A stretch of DNA of 58,815 nt from Paludibacteraceae bacterium (GTDB lineage Bacteria; Bacteroidota; Bacteroidia; Bacteroidales; Paludibacteraceae). Below, piece after piece: positions 18,801-26,524 of this stretch. A model generated the notes under the pieces. The model had not been told where the DNA came from. It searched no databases and saw nothing but the letters and a program-made list of their open reading frames with translations. Position 1 is the stretch's first letter. Each line of letters begins with the position of its first letter. Both the position numbers and the translations under genes were made by a program. Where the stretch lies: the NCBI GenBank assembly GCA_017401985.1, contig JAFPNK010000008.1, positions 1 to 58,815 on the forward strand. The letters run 5' to 3'.

Positions 18801-20472
18801 AAGTGGTTTGACGGGATTGACCGGTAAACCAGCACAACAGTTGCAAGTGATGATTACCGAGAACGGCGCAGCTAAACAAGGTTTATTGCAGATTCCGTTG
18901 ATCGTAAGCGGCAATAGTACGGAGGCTGAGTTGCGTGGCTCATTGACCGGTGCAAACATGACGGAAAAGAATAAAGTGGCGAAGAATACCGATGTGGTTA
19001 TTTTGAGTACCGGTAAGTTGACTACAGGAACGGCAAGCGGTAACTTCAAAGACCTGTATATTTACGCCGGCGGTAAGGCTATTATCACGTATGCGATGTC
19101 GTTCGGCGATATGTATATGCGTGGCGGATTTGGCTATATCGGTGCAGAGACATGGGATGTACCTCGTGCGAAGATTGATGCCGCAGTTTCGCTGAGCGGT
19201 AAGTTGTATTACGACTTGACGATGGATGGTACGAAGTACTACGATTTGGCTGTTCCGTACGTCGTAGATTTGAACGAGGCAACGGATGACAAGGGCGACG
19301 GAGACTTCAATGTATGGATGAAGGTTTATGACGGTGCATTGCGTGCAAGTACCGGAAAGGGCTGGACGTGGTATGATTGGAGTGGTGATTTATTATTGCA
19401 TCCGGGAACAGGCTACCTGATTGAAGCGACACCGCGTTACGGTCGTTCGTATTGCACGGTACGCTTCCCGATGAGTCCTGATTTGAGTAGCGGAGAGACG
19501 GCTAAAGATCCGTTCGTAGTGACGGCTCCGGGAATGAATCTTGATGGCACTATTGTTGCCGGAAAGACGCCTAATAACGTCGGTTGGAACTTCGTGGCGA
19601 ACCCGTACATGTGTAACTTCGGTTCGAACCAAATGAGCGGAAACGAAGATGATGTCCTCCAAGTTGGAGAGTTGAGCGAAAATGAAGACACACATAAGTA
19701 CGAGTGGGATACAGAAGGCGCTAAGAATGTACGTTATGTGACGACATTTAACTATAATACGCAAGAGTACTCACAGCAAGCGTGGTCCAGTACTGTATTG
19801 GCTCCGTTCACAGGCTTCTTTGTTCAGATAGCAAAGGCCGGTTCGATTAACTTCGCTACCGCAGGTCGTCAGTTATCTGCTCCTGCCATTATACGTGCTG
19901 GTAACTTACCAAGCGATATGGAGATAGCGATTACTGCAAGCGGAAACGGACAGAGCGACGAGACGCGTCTGCATATCAATGATGAGTTGACATCGTTGAA
20001 TGCCTTAGAGTTCCCAGATGAGATGACGAAGCAACTGAATGCAGGTGCACTGAACTTCTATACCATTTCTAATAATACGAATATGTATGCAAATGGTATG
20101 AGTTATGCAGATGCACAAGAGTGGGTACCGGCAGGTGTCGTTGTACCGGCTGATGGTACGTACACATTCAGCGTCGGAACGGTTAATGAGAACTTTATCA
20201 AGTCGGTATTACTGCTTGATAAGAGCTCAGGCATCGAATATGATTTGACGAGTCTCAGTCCGCAACTAACGATGACTGCTGGCACCTTCGATGCACGATT
20301 TGCTGTTAAGATTGTTCTTTACAACGAGAATGAAACACCGACAGGAGTCGATGAAGTAGACATTGATAGCGGACAACCGTTCAAGTTCATCTGGCATGAT
20401 AAGATGTACATCATGAATAACGGCGTGATCTATGACGCAACGGGTAAACGGGTTCGTGAGATTAATAAGTAA
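15811..20472 (+). CDS. Secreted InlB-repeat/FN3 protein with C-terminal sorting tail
   Basis: About 1553 residues from the ATG at 15811. ATGs at 15856 and 15868 lie nearer the export signal (MKYICAVLLVIGTSAHA, cleaved before WGTT), and one at 15790 lies inside the heptamer repeat, so the exact start is open. An FN3-like domain follows at about residues 230-325 and then several InlB-type repeats (GYTFGGWYTDAGLTVAAG; AGYDLTKWRL). The C-terminal half is a large beta-rich region with a WYDWSGDLLLHPGTGYLIEA segment. The final residues MYIMNNGVIYDATGKRVR match the short tail shared with the 717- and 3379-residue proteins, consistent with type IX secretion and surface anchoring. It probably acts with the preceding giant protein. 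Confidence 0.85.
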   Translation: MKTNIITINTIINSIMSKYMKYICAVLLVIGTSAHAWGTTCTLYGGANGNTVLGTISNGQTIPACTQNVTSWEITYSGLNTVWTTSKYAEGDPTSSWPANKYTYYSGTTLPDGITALYAVYEQYCDGTYYTGAPYECYQMELSPSSGPSGYAVRTTSGGSSIYEYCFIAPGTTVYVKAYPTGDPAESCTVLDANLDEVTVTEISENFFSFVMPSSDVVADVTFGCPDLSEETLTVSASNITSTGVELSWSIDGADKYDLVLKHGASYAGGTTDANVSDKTYTSQTISSGLTPNTHYWFNVTAKNNCGATTKSRTIDFTTLQRYTISYNGNGGTVSPTSVYADHGSDVVLPLASAGTRAGYDLTKWRLNNASSGTQYNLGASYTNVTANATFYAQWTPISYTITYNNLNGATNSNPANYNIESADITLVNPGSRTGYTFGGWYTDAGLTVAAGTPAIATGSTGNKVFYAKWTANDIAITLNKNEGVADGAATVKYDGTSATITTAVTHATKTLKGYYTASTDGTKILETDGSFAASSIDGYITAGKWTRASATELYAQWLTVERTVTFNLDGKGDNFTRKVENGTPVSKPTPDPTNVDYNFVKWVTTDGGNTDFDFSQNITADVTVYSKWTAKTYQKRIFACVDISVGLEDSKKVLITSRNGMNIIGVNKLLITVDGALAGHTVSITSEGGLKFYKLADGKFVELTGAANVLRAPLDAAEVYVSYNPTSDGDGSITAPTFTIACDGESQEFNTSGEYVKVRNLPDAVAIVANVGGSWHGLSANITSSSTPKDQMVAVATEGGILKAYAPTDKFGYKLWQVRTVNSSYDRSGYTYTGGTPAKLYGDRLRFAGYGAKGLLANNNASSNQYNINNTGTINAITSYFTNDENYEWKVTTREVDGQFVYTLQTDQTNNTRYLRLWNGRWGTYQDGKGTEDVYLLPIVETALVDMKPYEWGTDQVVVYYAPEATPVALTGVNMGSDAAASPTFAQIGSSDLSRVSGLTGLTGKPAQQLQVMITENGAAKQGLLQIPLIVSGNSTEAELRGSLTGANMTEKNKVAKNTDVVILSTGKLTTGTASGNFKDLYIYAGGKAIITYAMSFGDMYMRGGFGYIGAETWDVPRAKIDAAVSLSGKLYYDLTMDGTKYYDLAVPYVVDLNEATDDKGDGDFNVWMKVYDGALRASTGKGWTWYDWSGDLLLHPGTGYLIEATPRYGRSYCTVRFPMSPDLSSGETAKDPFVVTAPGMNLDGTIVAGKTPNNVGWNFVANPYMCNFGSNQMSGNEDDVLQVGELSENEDTHKYEWDTEGAKNVRYVTTFNYNTQEYSQQAWSSTVLAPFTGFFVQIAKAGSINFATAGRQLSAPAIIRAGNLPSDMEIAITASGNGQSDETRLHINDELTSLNALEFPDEMTKQLNAGALNFYTISNNTNMYANGMSYADAQEWVPAGVVVPADGTYTFSVGTVNENFIKSVLLLDKSSGIEYDLTSLSPQLTMTAGTFDARFAVKIVLYNENETPTGVDEVDIDSGQPFKFIWHDKMYIMNNGVIYDATGKRVREINK

Positions 20473-20486
20473 TCTCAATGAGTAAT

Positions 20487-20507
20487 GTTTAATGTTTAAT
20501 GTTTAAA
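20487..20507 (+). repeat. 7-bp tandem repeat (GTTTAAT), three units
   Basis: GTTTAAT, GTTTAAT, GTTTAAA, followed by GATTTAGAGATTATGAA. This reproduces the sequence ahead of the previous gene (15778-15815) almost base for base, so the upstream region of two successive surface-protein genes has been copied. Confidence 0.8.
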
Positions 20508-20519
20508 GATTTAGAGATT

Positions 20520-20894
20520 ATGAAAAAGACATTGAGATATTTATTGATGGTAATAAGTTTGGTGAGTGTTCTGAGCATCAATGCTCAGAGCCTCGCCCAG
20601 CAACCGAACGCGAACTTCCAATCCACATCGGCGATGGCTGGTTCGGGTTCCGCTCTTCCACAAGCGGCAGTGACAGGGGCGTACATGACAGGTAATTCAT
20701 TGGGAACCTATACTCCGGCAAATCCACATGGCAACATGAGTGGCCCACGAAAGATCGGAGGTAATACCGGAGGAGGTTCAGGAGACCGTGAAGACCCGTA
20801 TGAGGATCCAATAGGCGATGCAGCGCTGCCATTGGCATTGCTCGCATGTGCGTACGTATTGTTTAGGTACGTGCGCACTCGTAAGCGCGCGTGA
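20520..20894 (+). CDS. Small exported protein with PID/PEP-CTERM-like tail
   Basis: 124 residues from the ATG at 20520; an ATG at 20499 would only add seven residues encoded by the copied repeat leader. A signal peptide (KKTLRYLLMVISLVSVLS, cut after INA) precedes a Gly/Ser/Asn/Pro-rich linker with no fold I can name. The tail is an acidic DREDPYEDPIGD motif, then a hydrophobic helix (ALPLALLACAYVLF) and a final Arg/Lys cluster. Motif, helix and basic end is the order of PEP-CTERM/PID-CTERM-like sorting signals, although I cannot confirm the enzyme. A similar tail survives as a remnant at 39764-39880. It lies between large surface-protein genes and is followed by a strong terminator. Confidence 0.65.
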   Translation: MKKTLRYLLMVISLVSVLSINAQSLAQQPNANFQSTSAMAGSGSALPQAAVTGAYMTGNSLGTYTPANPHGNMSGPRKIGGNTGGGSGDREDPYEDPIGDAALPLALLACAYVLFRYVRTRKRA

Positions 20895-20909
20895 AAGGTG
20901 CACGTATAT

Positions 20910-20942
20910 ACAAAAGAAACGGCACTTGGTCGTTTCTTTTGT
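20910..20942 (+). terminator. Strong hairpin terminator, 12-bp perfect stem
   Basis: ACAAAAGAAACG (20910-20921) pairs perfectly with CGTTTCTTTTGT (20931-20942) around a 9-base loop. The 3' arm is T-rich, so it can work as a Rho-independent terminator, and the symmetry would also serve the other strand. Confidence 0.7.
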
Positions 20943-20977
20943 GTGAAAGCGAAGAATCATTTAACAAATAATATATT

Positions 20978-23131
20978 ATGAAGAAAATATTCTATTTATT
21001 TGCGGCAATGGTATGCTCGATGAGCATGATTGCCGAGACATTTACCAAGGTGACTGATGCAGCCACGTTGCAGGACGGAGACAAGGTTGTGATGGCTTAT
21101 CAGTCGGACGCAGCGAAGAAAGTGAGCGGCGGTTTCTCGAGTACGTCCAAGTTCCTCAATGCAACAGATGCCACTTTTGCCGACAACCATGTTACGCTCG
21201 ATAACCCGACTGTGATTACGCTGAAGAAGAGCGGTAACAATTGGAAACTATACATCGGCAGCAACCCCATCGGACACAGTTCCGGTTCCAAAGACCTGAA
21301 CAAAACAACGCAGACCGAATATGCCATCTCTTTCACGGACGGCAAGGTGCACATCGTAAGCCAAACGACCACCACCTATGCATTCTACTACAACACATCT
21401 TCTCCCCGTTTTGCGTTGTACGCAGCCACCAGTAACCAGCAGCCTATCGAACTGTACAAACTGGACGAGAGCAGCATTCCGGAGACGGTGGTTACATCTG
21501 TGTCGTTGAACAAGAAGAGCATGGATCTTCGCATGGGCAACACCGAGACGCTGACAGCGACCGTGCAGCCGACCGATGCTGCGGACAAGACGATTGCGTG
21601 GGGAACGACCGATGCTTCTGTTGCAACAGTGTCTAACGGCGTAGTGACTCCGGTTGCGGTAGGAACGGCAAAAATATGGGTGAAAGCAACAGCCGTAGAG
21701 AACGTCAGCGACACTTGTGTGGTAACCGTTCTGCCAGCAGAGGAAGCAGGAACGGCTACGTATAATGCAGTTCAGAGCGCGGATTATCTGACTGCGGGTG
21801 CGAAAGTGTTCTTTGGCACTATCAAGGATAACGAGAACTACGTAATGGGTCAATATGTGTCGGGCAACAATATCAAAGGTGTGGCAGCCACATACGGAGA
21901 CGGTCGTCATAGCGTCACCGCTCCGCTGCAAGTAGCCTATACTGTTCAACGCGAGGGCGATTACTATGTTTTCGTGGACCATGACGGCAAGTATCTGCGT
22001 ACCATCGCATCAAACAAGTTAGGCAACGGCACCGAACTGGATGATTATGCCAAATGGACACTCGGTGCCTTCGACGAAGATGATGCAACCGTGGTGCTGA
22101 CCAATAAAGCCAACTCCACCAAGGGAATATACAATAACTTCCAAGGAACCAACGATATGTTTAATATCTACGCGGGCGTAGGAGACGGCAGCTATCTGGC
22201 CAAGACCGTACTCTACTCAAACGTGGCTCCGGCATGGGTAGAACGCGTAAGAGACCCTTGGATGAAAGCGGATACCACCTATCTGGATTGGGGCACACAG
22301 GAGCCGGATGAGTATTCTCACGACTGGGGTGATACGCGTTATCTCCACCTGACGATGAATGATCTGCCGGGCGCTATTACCGTCGCCCTGACAGACGATG
22401 CCAATGGTGCGTTTAACTGCTGGACAGGCACTATCTCCGCCAGCAAAACAAGCGAGAATCTGCTGATTGAATGGAGCGCTACGCAAGTAGGCGTATATAA
22501 CGGAACCCTGACGCTGACATGTGAAGGTCTTCAGACTATAGTGGTCAATCTTCACGCTGAAGCTGTTGCCCAGGGACAAGGCGGTGGCGGAGAGGCTACC
22601 GTTCCGACCCTGACCGTTTCGCACAACGCAATCTATCTCAATCCGAATTATATGAACAATATGGATGACGAAATCACGTTTACGTTCACTGCCGCCCATC
22701 TGGTCAAAACGCTGTACGTCAAGTGGGAACGCGACAACACCGCTCCGTGGTTCCCGTATTCAAGCGAATACATGGAGATGTGGCGTGTGGCCGATAATGA
22801 CTACGTGCAAATGTATGAGAACGACAAAGTGTCTCTGGGAACAGATGATATCACGGACGGAGAGATATATATGCATGTATATGCATACAATGCCGGCAAC
22901 TACGCCTCCCAGTTGCATTTCACCAGTCTGAAGGCAGATTCGAAAACGGAGCTCGCTATTGACAAGGTTATTCCGATTACCATCGTCGTTTCTGAGAATC
23001 CGACTCCTAATCCGACGGTAGGCATTGACGAAACAGATGTAGAGATCAAGGCACAGAAGATCTTCCGCGACGGACAAGTGGTTATTATTCGTAACGGGCA
23101 GAGCTATTCTGTGGACGGAAAGCAGCTCTAA
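20978..23131 (+). CDS. Secreted Big_2 (Ig-like) protein with sorting tail
   Basis: 717 residues with a signal peptide (MKKIFYLFAAMVCSMSMIAE). The roughly 150-residue module seen in the 2670-residue protein occurs twice (about 20-163, starting FTKVTDAATLQDGDKVV, and about 259-413). Between them is a bacterial Ig-like group 2 domain (about 168-250) with the VSLNKKSMDLRMGNTETL and TTDASVATVSNGVVTPVAVG strands. A C-terminal beta-sandwich region ends in KIFRDGQVVIIRNGQSYSVD, the short tail common to the surface proteins here. The likely role is a surface-exposed binding protein. No consensus promoter is visible in the 35 bases after the upstream terminator. Confidence 0.85.
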   Translation: MKKIFYLFAAMVCSMSMIAETFTKVTDAATLQDGDKVVMAYQSDAAKKVSGGFSSTSKFLNATDATFADNHVTLDNPTVITLKKSGNNWKLYIGSNPIGHSSGSKDLNKTTQTEYAISFTDGKVHIVSQTTTTYAFYYNTSSPRFALYAATSNQQPIELYKLDESSIPETVVTSVSLNKKSMDLRMGNTETLTATVQPTDAADKTIAWGTTDASVATVSNGVVTPVAVGTAKIWVKATAVENVSDTCVVTVLPAEEAGTATYNAVQSADYLTAGAKVFFGTIKDNENYVMGQYVSGNNIKGVAATYGDGRHSVTAPLQVAYTVQREGDYYVFVDHDGKYLRTIASNKLGNGTELDDYAKWTLGAFDEDDATVVLTNKANSTKGIYNNFQGTNDMFNIYAGVGDGSYLAKTVLYSNVAPAWVERVRDPWMKADTTYLDWGTQEPDEYSHDWGDTRYLHLTMNDLPGAITVALTDDANGAFNCWTGTISASKTSENLLIEWSATQVGVYNGTLTLTCEGLQTIVVNLHAEAVAQGQGGGGEATVPTLTVSHNAIYLNPNYMNNMDDEITFTFTAAHLVKTLYVKWERDNTAPWFPYSSEYMEMWRVADNDYVQMYENDKVSLGTDDITDGEIYMHVYAYNAGNYASQLHFTSLKADSKTELAIDKVIPITIVVSENPTPNPTVGIDETDVEIKAQKIFRDGQVVIIRNGQSYSVDGKQL

Positions 23132-23163
23132 AATGCACTTTTACGCAAAAAAATGAAGAAAAA

Positions 23164-23195
23164 TTTGCGTAATTCAAAAAATTGTCGTACCTTTG
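23164..23195 (+). promoter_or_regulatory. Promoter of rpsP, overlapping an inverted repeat
   Basis: TTTG (23164-23167), 20 bases, TACCTTTG (23188-23195). The -33 box is part of an inverted repeat TTACGCAAA/TTTGCGTAA (23141-23149 and 23164-23172), which could be an operator or the end of the upstream transcript. Confidence 0.85.
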
Positions 23196-23202
23196 CACGC
23201 TT

Positions 23203-23393
23203 TTTCTCGTCGGAAGTGGCTTGACGACGACTTCGTTGCTCTGCAACTCGTGTAGTCGCCGCACTTCCTCCTCTCCCCAGAAATTAAAATTTCCGGGGCC
23301 CCAAGAGAGGGTGAGAGGAAGTAATAAGTAAATTATTTTATTAACCGGACAGATCACTCGAGTAGTGAAAAGTCCCTAAAAACAAAAGTCTAA
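23203..23393 (+). promoter_or_regulatory. Structured rpsP leader with competing helices
   Basis: The leader is about 190 bases, long for a ribosomal protein gene. GGAAGTG (23212-23218) can pair with CACTTCC (23262-23268). The same CACTTCC with its CTC-rich extension can instead pair with GAGAGG...GAGAGGAAGT (23305-23322). The two pairings exclude each other. Small hairpins (GTTGCTCTGCAAC near 23245; GAAATT/AATTTC near 23280) lie between. This suggests RNA-based control, possibly autogenous, but no known ribosomal-leader motif is claimed. Confidence 0.5.
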
Positions 23394-23957
23394 ATGGCAA
23401 CAAAGATTCGTTTGGCTCGTCATGGTCACAAAGACTACGCTTTCTACCACATCGTAGTAGCAGACAGCCGCTCGCCACGTGATGGCAGATTTATCGAACG
23501 TATCGGTTCTTTCAACCCGAACACCAACCCTGCAGCTGTGATTCTCAATTTTGATCGCGCTCTGTACTGGGTAGGCGTGGGAGCACAACCGACAGACACT
23601 GTACGTACTATTCTCTCTAACGAGGGTGTGCTTCTGATGAAGCACCTGAACGGCGGTGTTGCTAAAGGCGCATTTAGCGCAGATGAAGCGGCTAAGCGTT
23701 TTGACGCTTGGAAGGCTCAGAAAGATGCTAAAGCCGGTAAGATTTCTCAAGCTGAGGCAGACAAGAAAGCTGCTGCTGCAAAAGCCCGCCTTGCTCAAGA
23801 GGTAGAGGCTAACAAGGCAAAAGCTGCTGCTGTAGCAGAGAAACGCGCCGCTGCTGCTGCTGAGTTGGCTGCTGCCGCTCAAGAGGCTGCTCAGGAAGCT
23901 GCTGCTGCAGAGGCAGAGGCTAAGGGCGAGGCTCCTGCAGAGGAAGCGGAGGCTTAA
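23394..23957 (+). CDS. rpsP: 30S ribosomal protein S16 with long C-terminal tail
   Basis: A small-subunit ribosomal protein that binds 16S rRNA during early 30S assembly. Residues 1-85 match S16 ([49 protein letters not shown]). The remaining 100 residues are an Ala/Glu/Lys-rich, probably helical extension. S16 is usually 80-90 residues, and Bacteroidetes members often carry such a tail, so 187 residues is not abnormal. It stands alone between its own promoter and terminator rather than with trmD or rimM. Confidence 0.97.
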   Translation: MATKIRLARHGHKDYAFYHIVVADSRSPRDGRFIERIGSFNPNTNPAAVILNFDRALYWVGVGAQPTDTVRTILSNEGVLLMKHLNGGVAKGAFSADEAAKRFDAWKAQKDAKAGKISQAEADKKAAAAKARLAQEVEANKAKAAAVAEKRAAAAAELAAAAQEAAQEAAAAEAEAKGEAPAEEAEA

Positions 23958-23960
23958 AAA

Positions 23961-23988
23961 GTTTAAAGTTGAAAGTTTAAAGTTGAAA
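23961..23988 (+). repeat. 7-bp repeats after rpsP (GTTTAAA/GTTGAAA)
   Basis: Four heptamers alternate GTTTAAA and GTTGAAA directly after the rpsP stop codon. They have the same length and a similar base pattern to the repeats at 15771 and 20487. Confidence 0.7.
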
Positions 23989-24008
23989 GAAACTCTAAGC
24001 TTCAAACG

Positions 24009-24041
24009 CACAAAAAAAGCACTTTTCGGTGCTTTTTTTTG
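24009..24041 (+). terminator. Rho-independent terminator after rpsP
   Basis: A-run plus GCAC pairs with GTGC plus T-run around the loop TTTTCG (24023-24028). Its last T residues also form the -33 box of the next promoter, so terminator and promoter are fused. Confidence 0.85.
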
Positions 24042-24069
24042 TGTATGTCGAAAAAAAGTGTTACCTTTG
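24038..24069 (+). promoter_or_regulatory. Promoter of the polysaccharide operon
   Basis: TTTG (24038-24041), 20 bases, TACCTTTG (24062-24069), followed at once by GCACGCTAAACGTGC, a small hairpin at the expected 5' end of the RNA. This is the only consensus promoter I see for the whole 24.1-32.7 kb gene run. Confidence 0.85.
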
Positions 24070-24093
24070 CACGCTAAACGTGCAAGAGAGGGA

Positions 24094-24507
24094 ATGGATA
24101 GTATGACGTTAGAACCTATTCGGCAAAATAAAATCAGGGAATTTATCCGTTATGTGATCGTCGGAACGATAGCAACCGGCCTTCACTACGGCATATATGC
24201 GCTTCTGTTAATGCTGGATAGTTCGCTTATATGGTCGAATGTGGCCTACTCGGTCGGATATGTTCTTTCGTTTATCGCCAATTTCTACCTGACCTCCTAC
24301 TTTACGTTCAAAACAAAACCGTCGTGGGCCAAATTAGGCGGAATGGTGGGTGCGCATGTGGTTAATTATGGCCTGCATATGCTGCTGCTTAATCTCTTCC
24401 TGCTCGTTGGCGTTCCGGAAAAGATAGCGCCTGTTCCGGTGTTTTGCATCGTGATCCCCATTAACTTCATACTTATTCGTTTTGTGTTTAAAAAATCCGA
24501 GAAATGA
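24094..24507 (+). CDS. GtrA-like membrane protein
   Basis: About 137 residues and four hydrophobic segments, the layout of GtrA-family proteins that are thought to help move polyprenyl-linked sugars across the membrane. REFIRYVIVGTIATGLHYG and the NFYLTSYFTFK loop are typical. The start is either the ATG at 24094 or the one at 24103; the second has a better spaced GAGAGG upstream. Its stop codon overlaps the next start as ATGA, coupling it to the GtrB-like transferase. It is the first gene of the polysaccharide operon. Confidence 0.85.
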   Translation: MDSMTLEPIRQNKIREFIRYVIVGTIATGLHYGIYALLLMLDSSLIWSNVAYSVGYVLSFIANFYLTSYFTFKTKPSWAKLGGMVGAHVVNYGLHMLLLNLFLLVGVPEKIAPVPVFCIVIPINFILIRFVFKKSEK

Positions 24508-25439
24508 AAAAAATCAGTGTGATAGTGCCCTGCTACAATGAGCAAGAGTCTCTGCAATTGCTTTATCAAGAGTTGTGTCGATTGATGAAAGCGGAGTCTA
24601 AGTATGAGTGGGAGATCCTGTTTGTCAATGACGGCAGCAAAGATGACACTTTGCAGGTTATTCAGTCGCTCAGTGCACAAGATGCGTCGGTTTCATATAT
24701 TGATCTGTCGCGTAACTATGGCAAAGAGACGGCTATGCTGGCCGGGTTCGATTATGCGCAAGGGGATGCGTGCGTGATCATGGATGCCGATCTGCAGCAT
24801 CCGCCTATGGTAGTACGGGATATGCTTCGCAAATGGGAAGAGGGGTATGATGACGTGTATGGCAAGCGCACCACACGGGCGAAGGAGAGTTGGCTGCGTA
24901 AGTGTCTCTCCTATGCGTTTTATTATATTCTCCAGAAGTCGGCGAAAGTGGATGTGTTGCCCAACGTGGGTGATTTCCGGTTGCTGGATAGAAAATGCAT
25001 CGATGCGTTGCGCCAGATGCGGGAGACAGATCGTTACACGAAGGGCTTGTATTGCCTCATCGGTTTTCGGAAGACCTATGTGGAATTTGAGACGCAGGAC
25101 AGAGTGTCCGGTAGCAGCAGTTGGACGTTGAGAGGACTGATTTCGCTGGCGATAGAAGGCATTATGTCGTTCACGATTGCGCCTCTGCGGTTGGCTACAT
25201 GGGTGGGCGCGATTACGGCCACGGGTGCTTTCTTGTACGCACTCTATTTCCTCATCAAAACGTTGGTAGTGGGCGATCCGGTTCATGGATTCCCGACACT
25301 GGTGATTTTGATTCTTTTCTTTGGCGGTGCGCAACTGCTGGCTTTGGGCGTGCTGGGCGAATATGTGGGAAGAATTTTCCACGAGAGTAAGCATCGTCCC
25401 AACTATTTTGTACAAACATACTATTCGGCTAAGAAATGA
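24504..25439 (+). CDS. GtrB/DPM1-like polyprenyl-phosphate glycosyltransferase (GT2)
   Basis: 311 residues. The N-terminal GT2 fold opens with KKISVIVPCYNEQESL and has the nucleotide-sugar metal site IMDADLQHPP near residue 95; YGKETAMLAGFDYA is typical of the dolichol-phosphate-mannose synthase/GtrB branch. Two hydrophobic segments (about 230-290) anchor it in the inner membrane. The expected reaction loads one sugar onto a polyprenyl phosphate; the sugar cannot be told. The pair with the GtrA-like gene and the ATGA overlaps on both sides point to a sugar-modification module, with the following membrane protein in the place of the transferring GtrC-type enzyme. Confidence 0.9.
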   Translation: MKKISVIVPCYNEQESLQLLYQELCRLMKAESKYEWEILFVNDGSKDDTLQVIQSLSAQDASVSYIDLSRNYGKETAMLAGFDYAQGDACVIMDADLQHPPMVVRDMLRKWEEGYDDVYGKRTTRAKESWLRKCLSYAFYYILQKSAKVDVLPNVGDFRLLDRKCIDALRQMRETDRYTKGLYCLIGFRKTYVEFETQDRVSGSSSWTLRGLISLAIEGIMSFTIAPLRLATWVGAITATGAFLYALYFLIKTLVVGDPVHGFPTLVILILFFGGAQLLALGVLGEYVGRIFHESKHRPNYFVQTYYSAKK

Positions 25440-26524
25440 AGCGTGGTCAGAAAATATCCTTTATAGCGGCCCTTGTGGTTTTCGCTGCATACCTTGCCTG
25501 CCTTGTGTTTTTCATTACCTATAAGGCACAATGGACATACGGCGATGACCATCAGTTTCTCGTTTCAACAGCCATAGGAGAACCTATTCCTTCTTGGATC
25601 GGGACGCAACCGGCTATTGGACGTTTCTGGCCGCTCGGGCAGGTGGATTATGATTTGCTGCTTTGGGTTCCGGCGGACTACAAATGCATCGCGCACTTTA
25701 TCTTCAGCGCCCTTTCGTATGTGCTCTTATCATTGCTTACGTTTGGCGGAGTGATGATTGCACTGAACAAATACCCGCCAACAACTCGAGTCTGGACGGC
25801 CGTCTTGACGAGTATGATGTTGAGCGCATCGGTTACGTATGTGTTCCTTTATCTGGTGTTTGCAGAACGGGTGATGACGGTTCTTGTGATGGCGATGTTT
25901 ATCTTATTCCTGATGCTGTACCGCACCGATAAATGGGGCTATGCATTGGGCGGACTAATCTGCGCGGCGTATCTTATTTTCTGCAAGGAGATCATGTTTG
26001 GCGCATTGGGCTTGCTCGCCGTGTTTATGCTTATTATGGACCGAAAAGCAACGACCACGCAGAAGGTAACATGGTATGTCCTTTTGGCTCTTGCCGGCAT
26101 CTATATAGCTATTTATCTAAGTTGCATCTATCCGCGCATCCAGCATGTGTATAATGACGAGCGGCCGAAATATGAGTTCGTTCCGATCATCTGGTATATG
26201 ATGACGCGCCTTAAGATATGGTATGCGGCTATCCTCGTTGCGCTGATTCGTTATTACGCCCTTATCGTTAAAAAAGACAGGGAACATCTGCTCTTTGACG
26301 CGTTCCTGCTGGCGGGTTTTGCTTATCTGTTGGCAATGGCCGTATTGCGTTTTGCGAATGACTACTATTATTTCCCCGCTTTGGCTTTTGTGGCGATTCC
26401 AACGGCATATTTTCTGGTTTATTACCTCAAAAAATGGGGCGCTATTGTTGTGCTGAGTGTGCTATGCTGTTTGCATGCTTCACGCTTCCTTCCCTCATTC
26501 GCGCACAAATATACCACCGCGTGA
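25436..26524 (+). CDS. Polytopic membrane protein, GtrC-like position, probably truncated
   Basis: 362 residues with about ten membrane segments and a large first periplasmic loop containing TYGDDHQFLVS and RFWPLGQVDYDLL, features of GT-C-type membrane glycosyltransferases and related putative transferases. It starts by ATGA overlap with the GtrB-like gene. The frame ends at 26524 soon after the last helix (LHASRFLPSF), while a protein-like soluble stretch continues in the -1 frame to 26805. Either one base was lost or gained near 26490-26524 (mutation or sequencing error), or the protein is naturally split. Reading both as one gives about 455 residues. Confidence 0.7.
   Translation: MKRGQKISFIAALVVFAAYLACLVFFITYKAQWTYGDDHQFLVSTAIGEPIPSWIGTQPAIGRFWPLGQVDYDLLLWVPADYKCIAHFIFSALSYVLLSLLTFGGVMIALNKYPPTTRVWTAVLTSMMLSASVTYVFLYLVFAERVMTVLVMAMFILFLMLYRTDKWGYALGGLICAAYLIFCKEIMFGALGLLAVFMLIMDRKATTTQKVTWYVLLALAGIYIAIYLSCIYPRIQHVYNDERPKYEFVPIIWYMMTRLKIWYAAILVALIRYYALIVKKDREHLLFDAFLLAGFAYLLAMAVLRFANDYYYFPALAFVAIPTAYFLVYYLKKWGAIVVLSVLCCLHASRFLPSFAHKYTTA

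Noticed and set aside
23141..23172. Inverted repeat TTACGCAAA/TTTGCGTAA as terminator of the Big_2 protein gene
   Set aside because: There is no T-run after the 3' arm, and that arm contains the -33 box of rpsP, so an operator or chance symmetry is as likely; it is mentioned only with the promoter.
26427..26440. A-run near 26429 considered as a programmed -1 frameshift site in the membrane protein
   Set aside because: The in-frame codons there do not form a good slippery heptamer and the following -1 frame until about 26490 is not hydrophobic, while the original frame still reads as membrane helix. The break must be further on.
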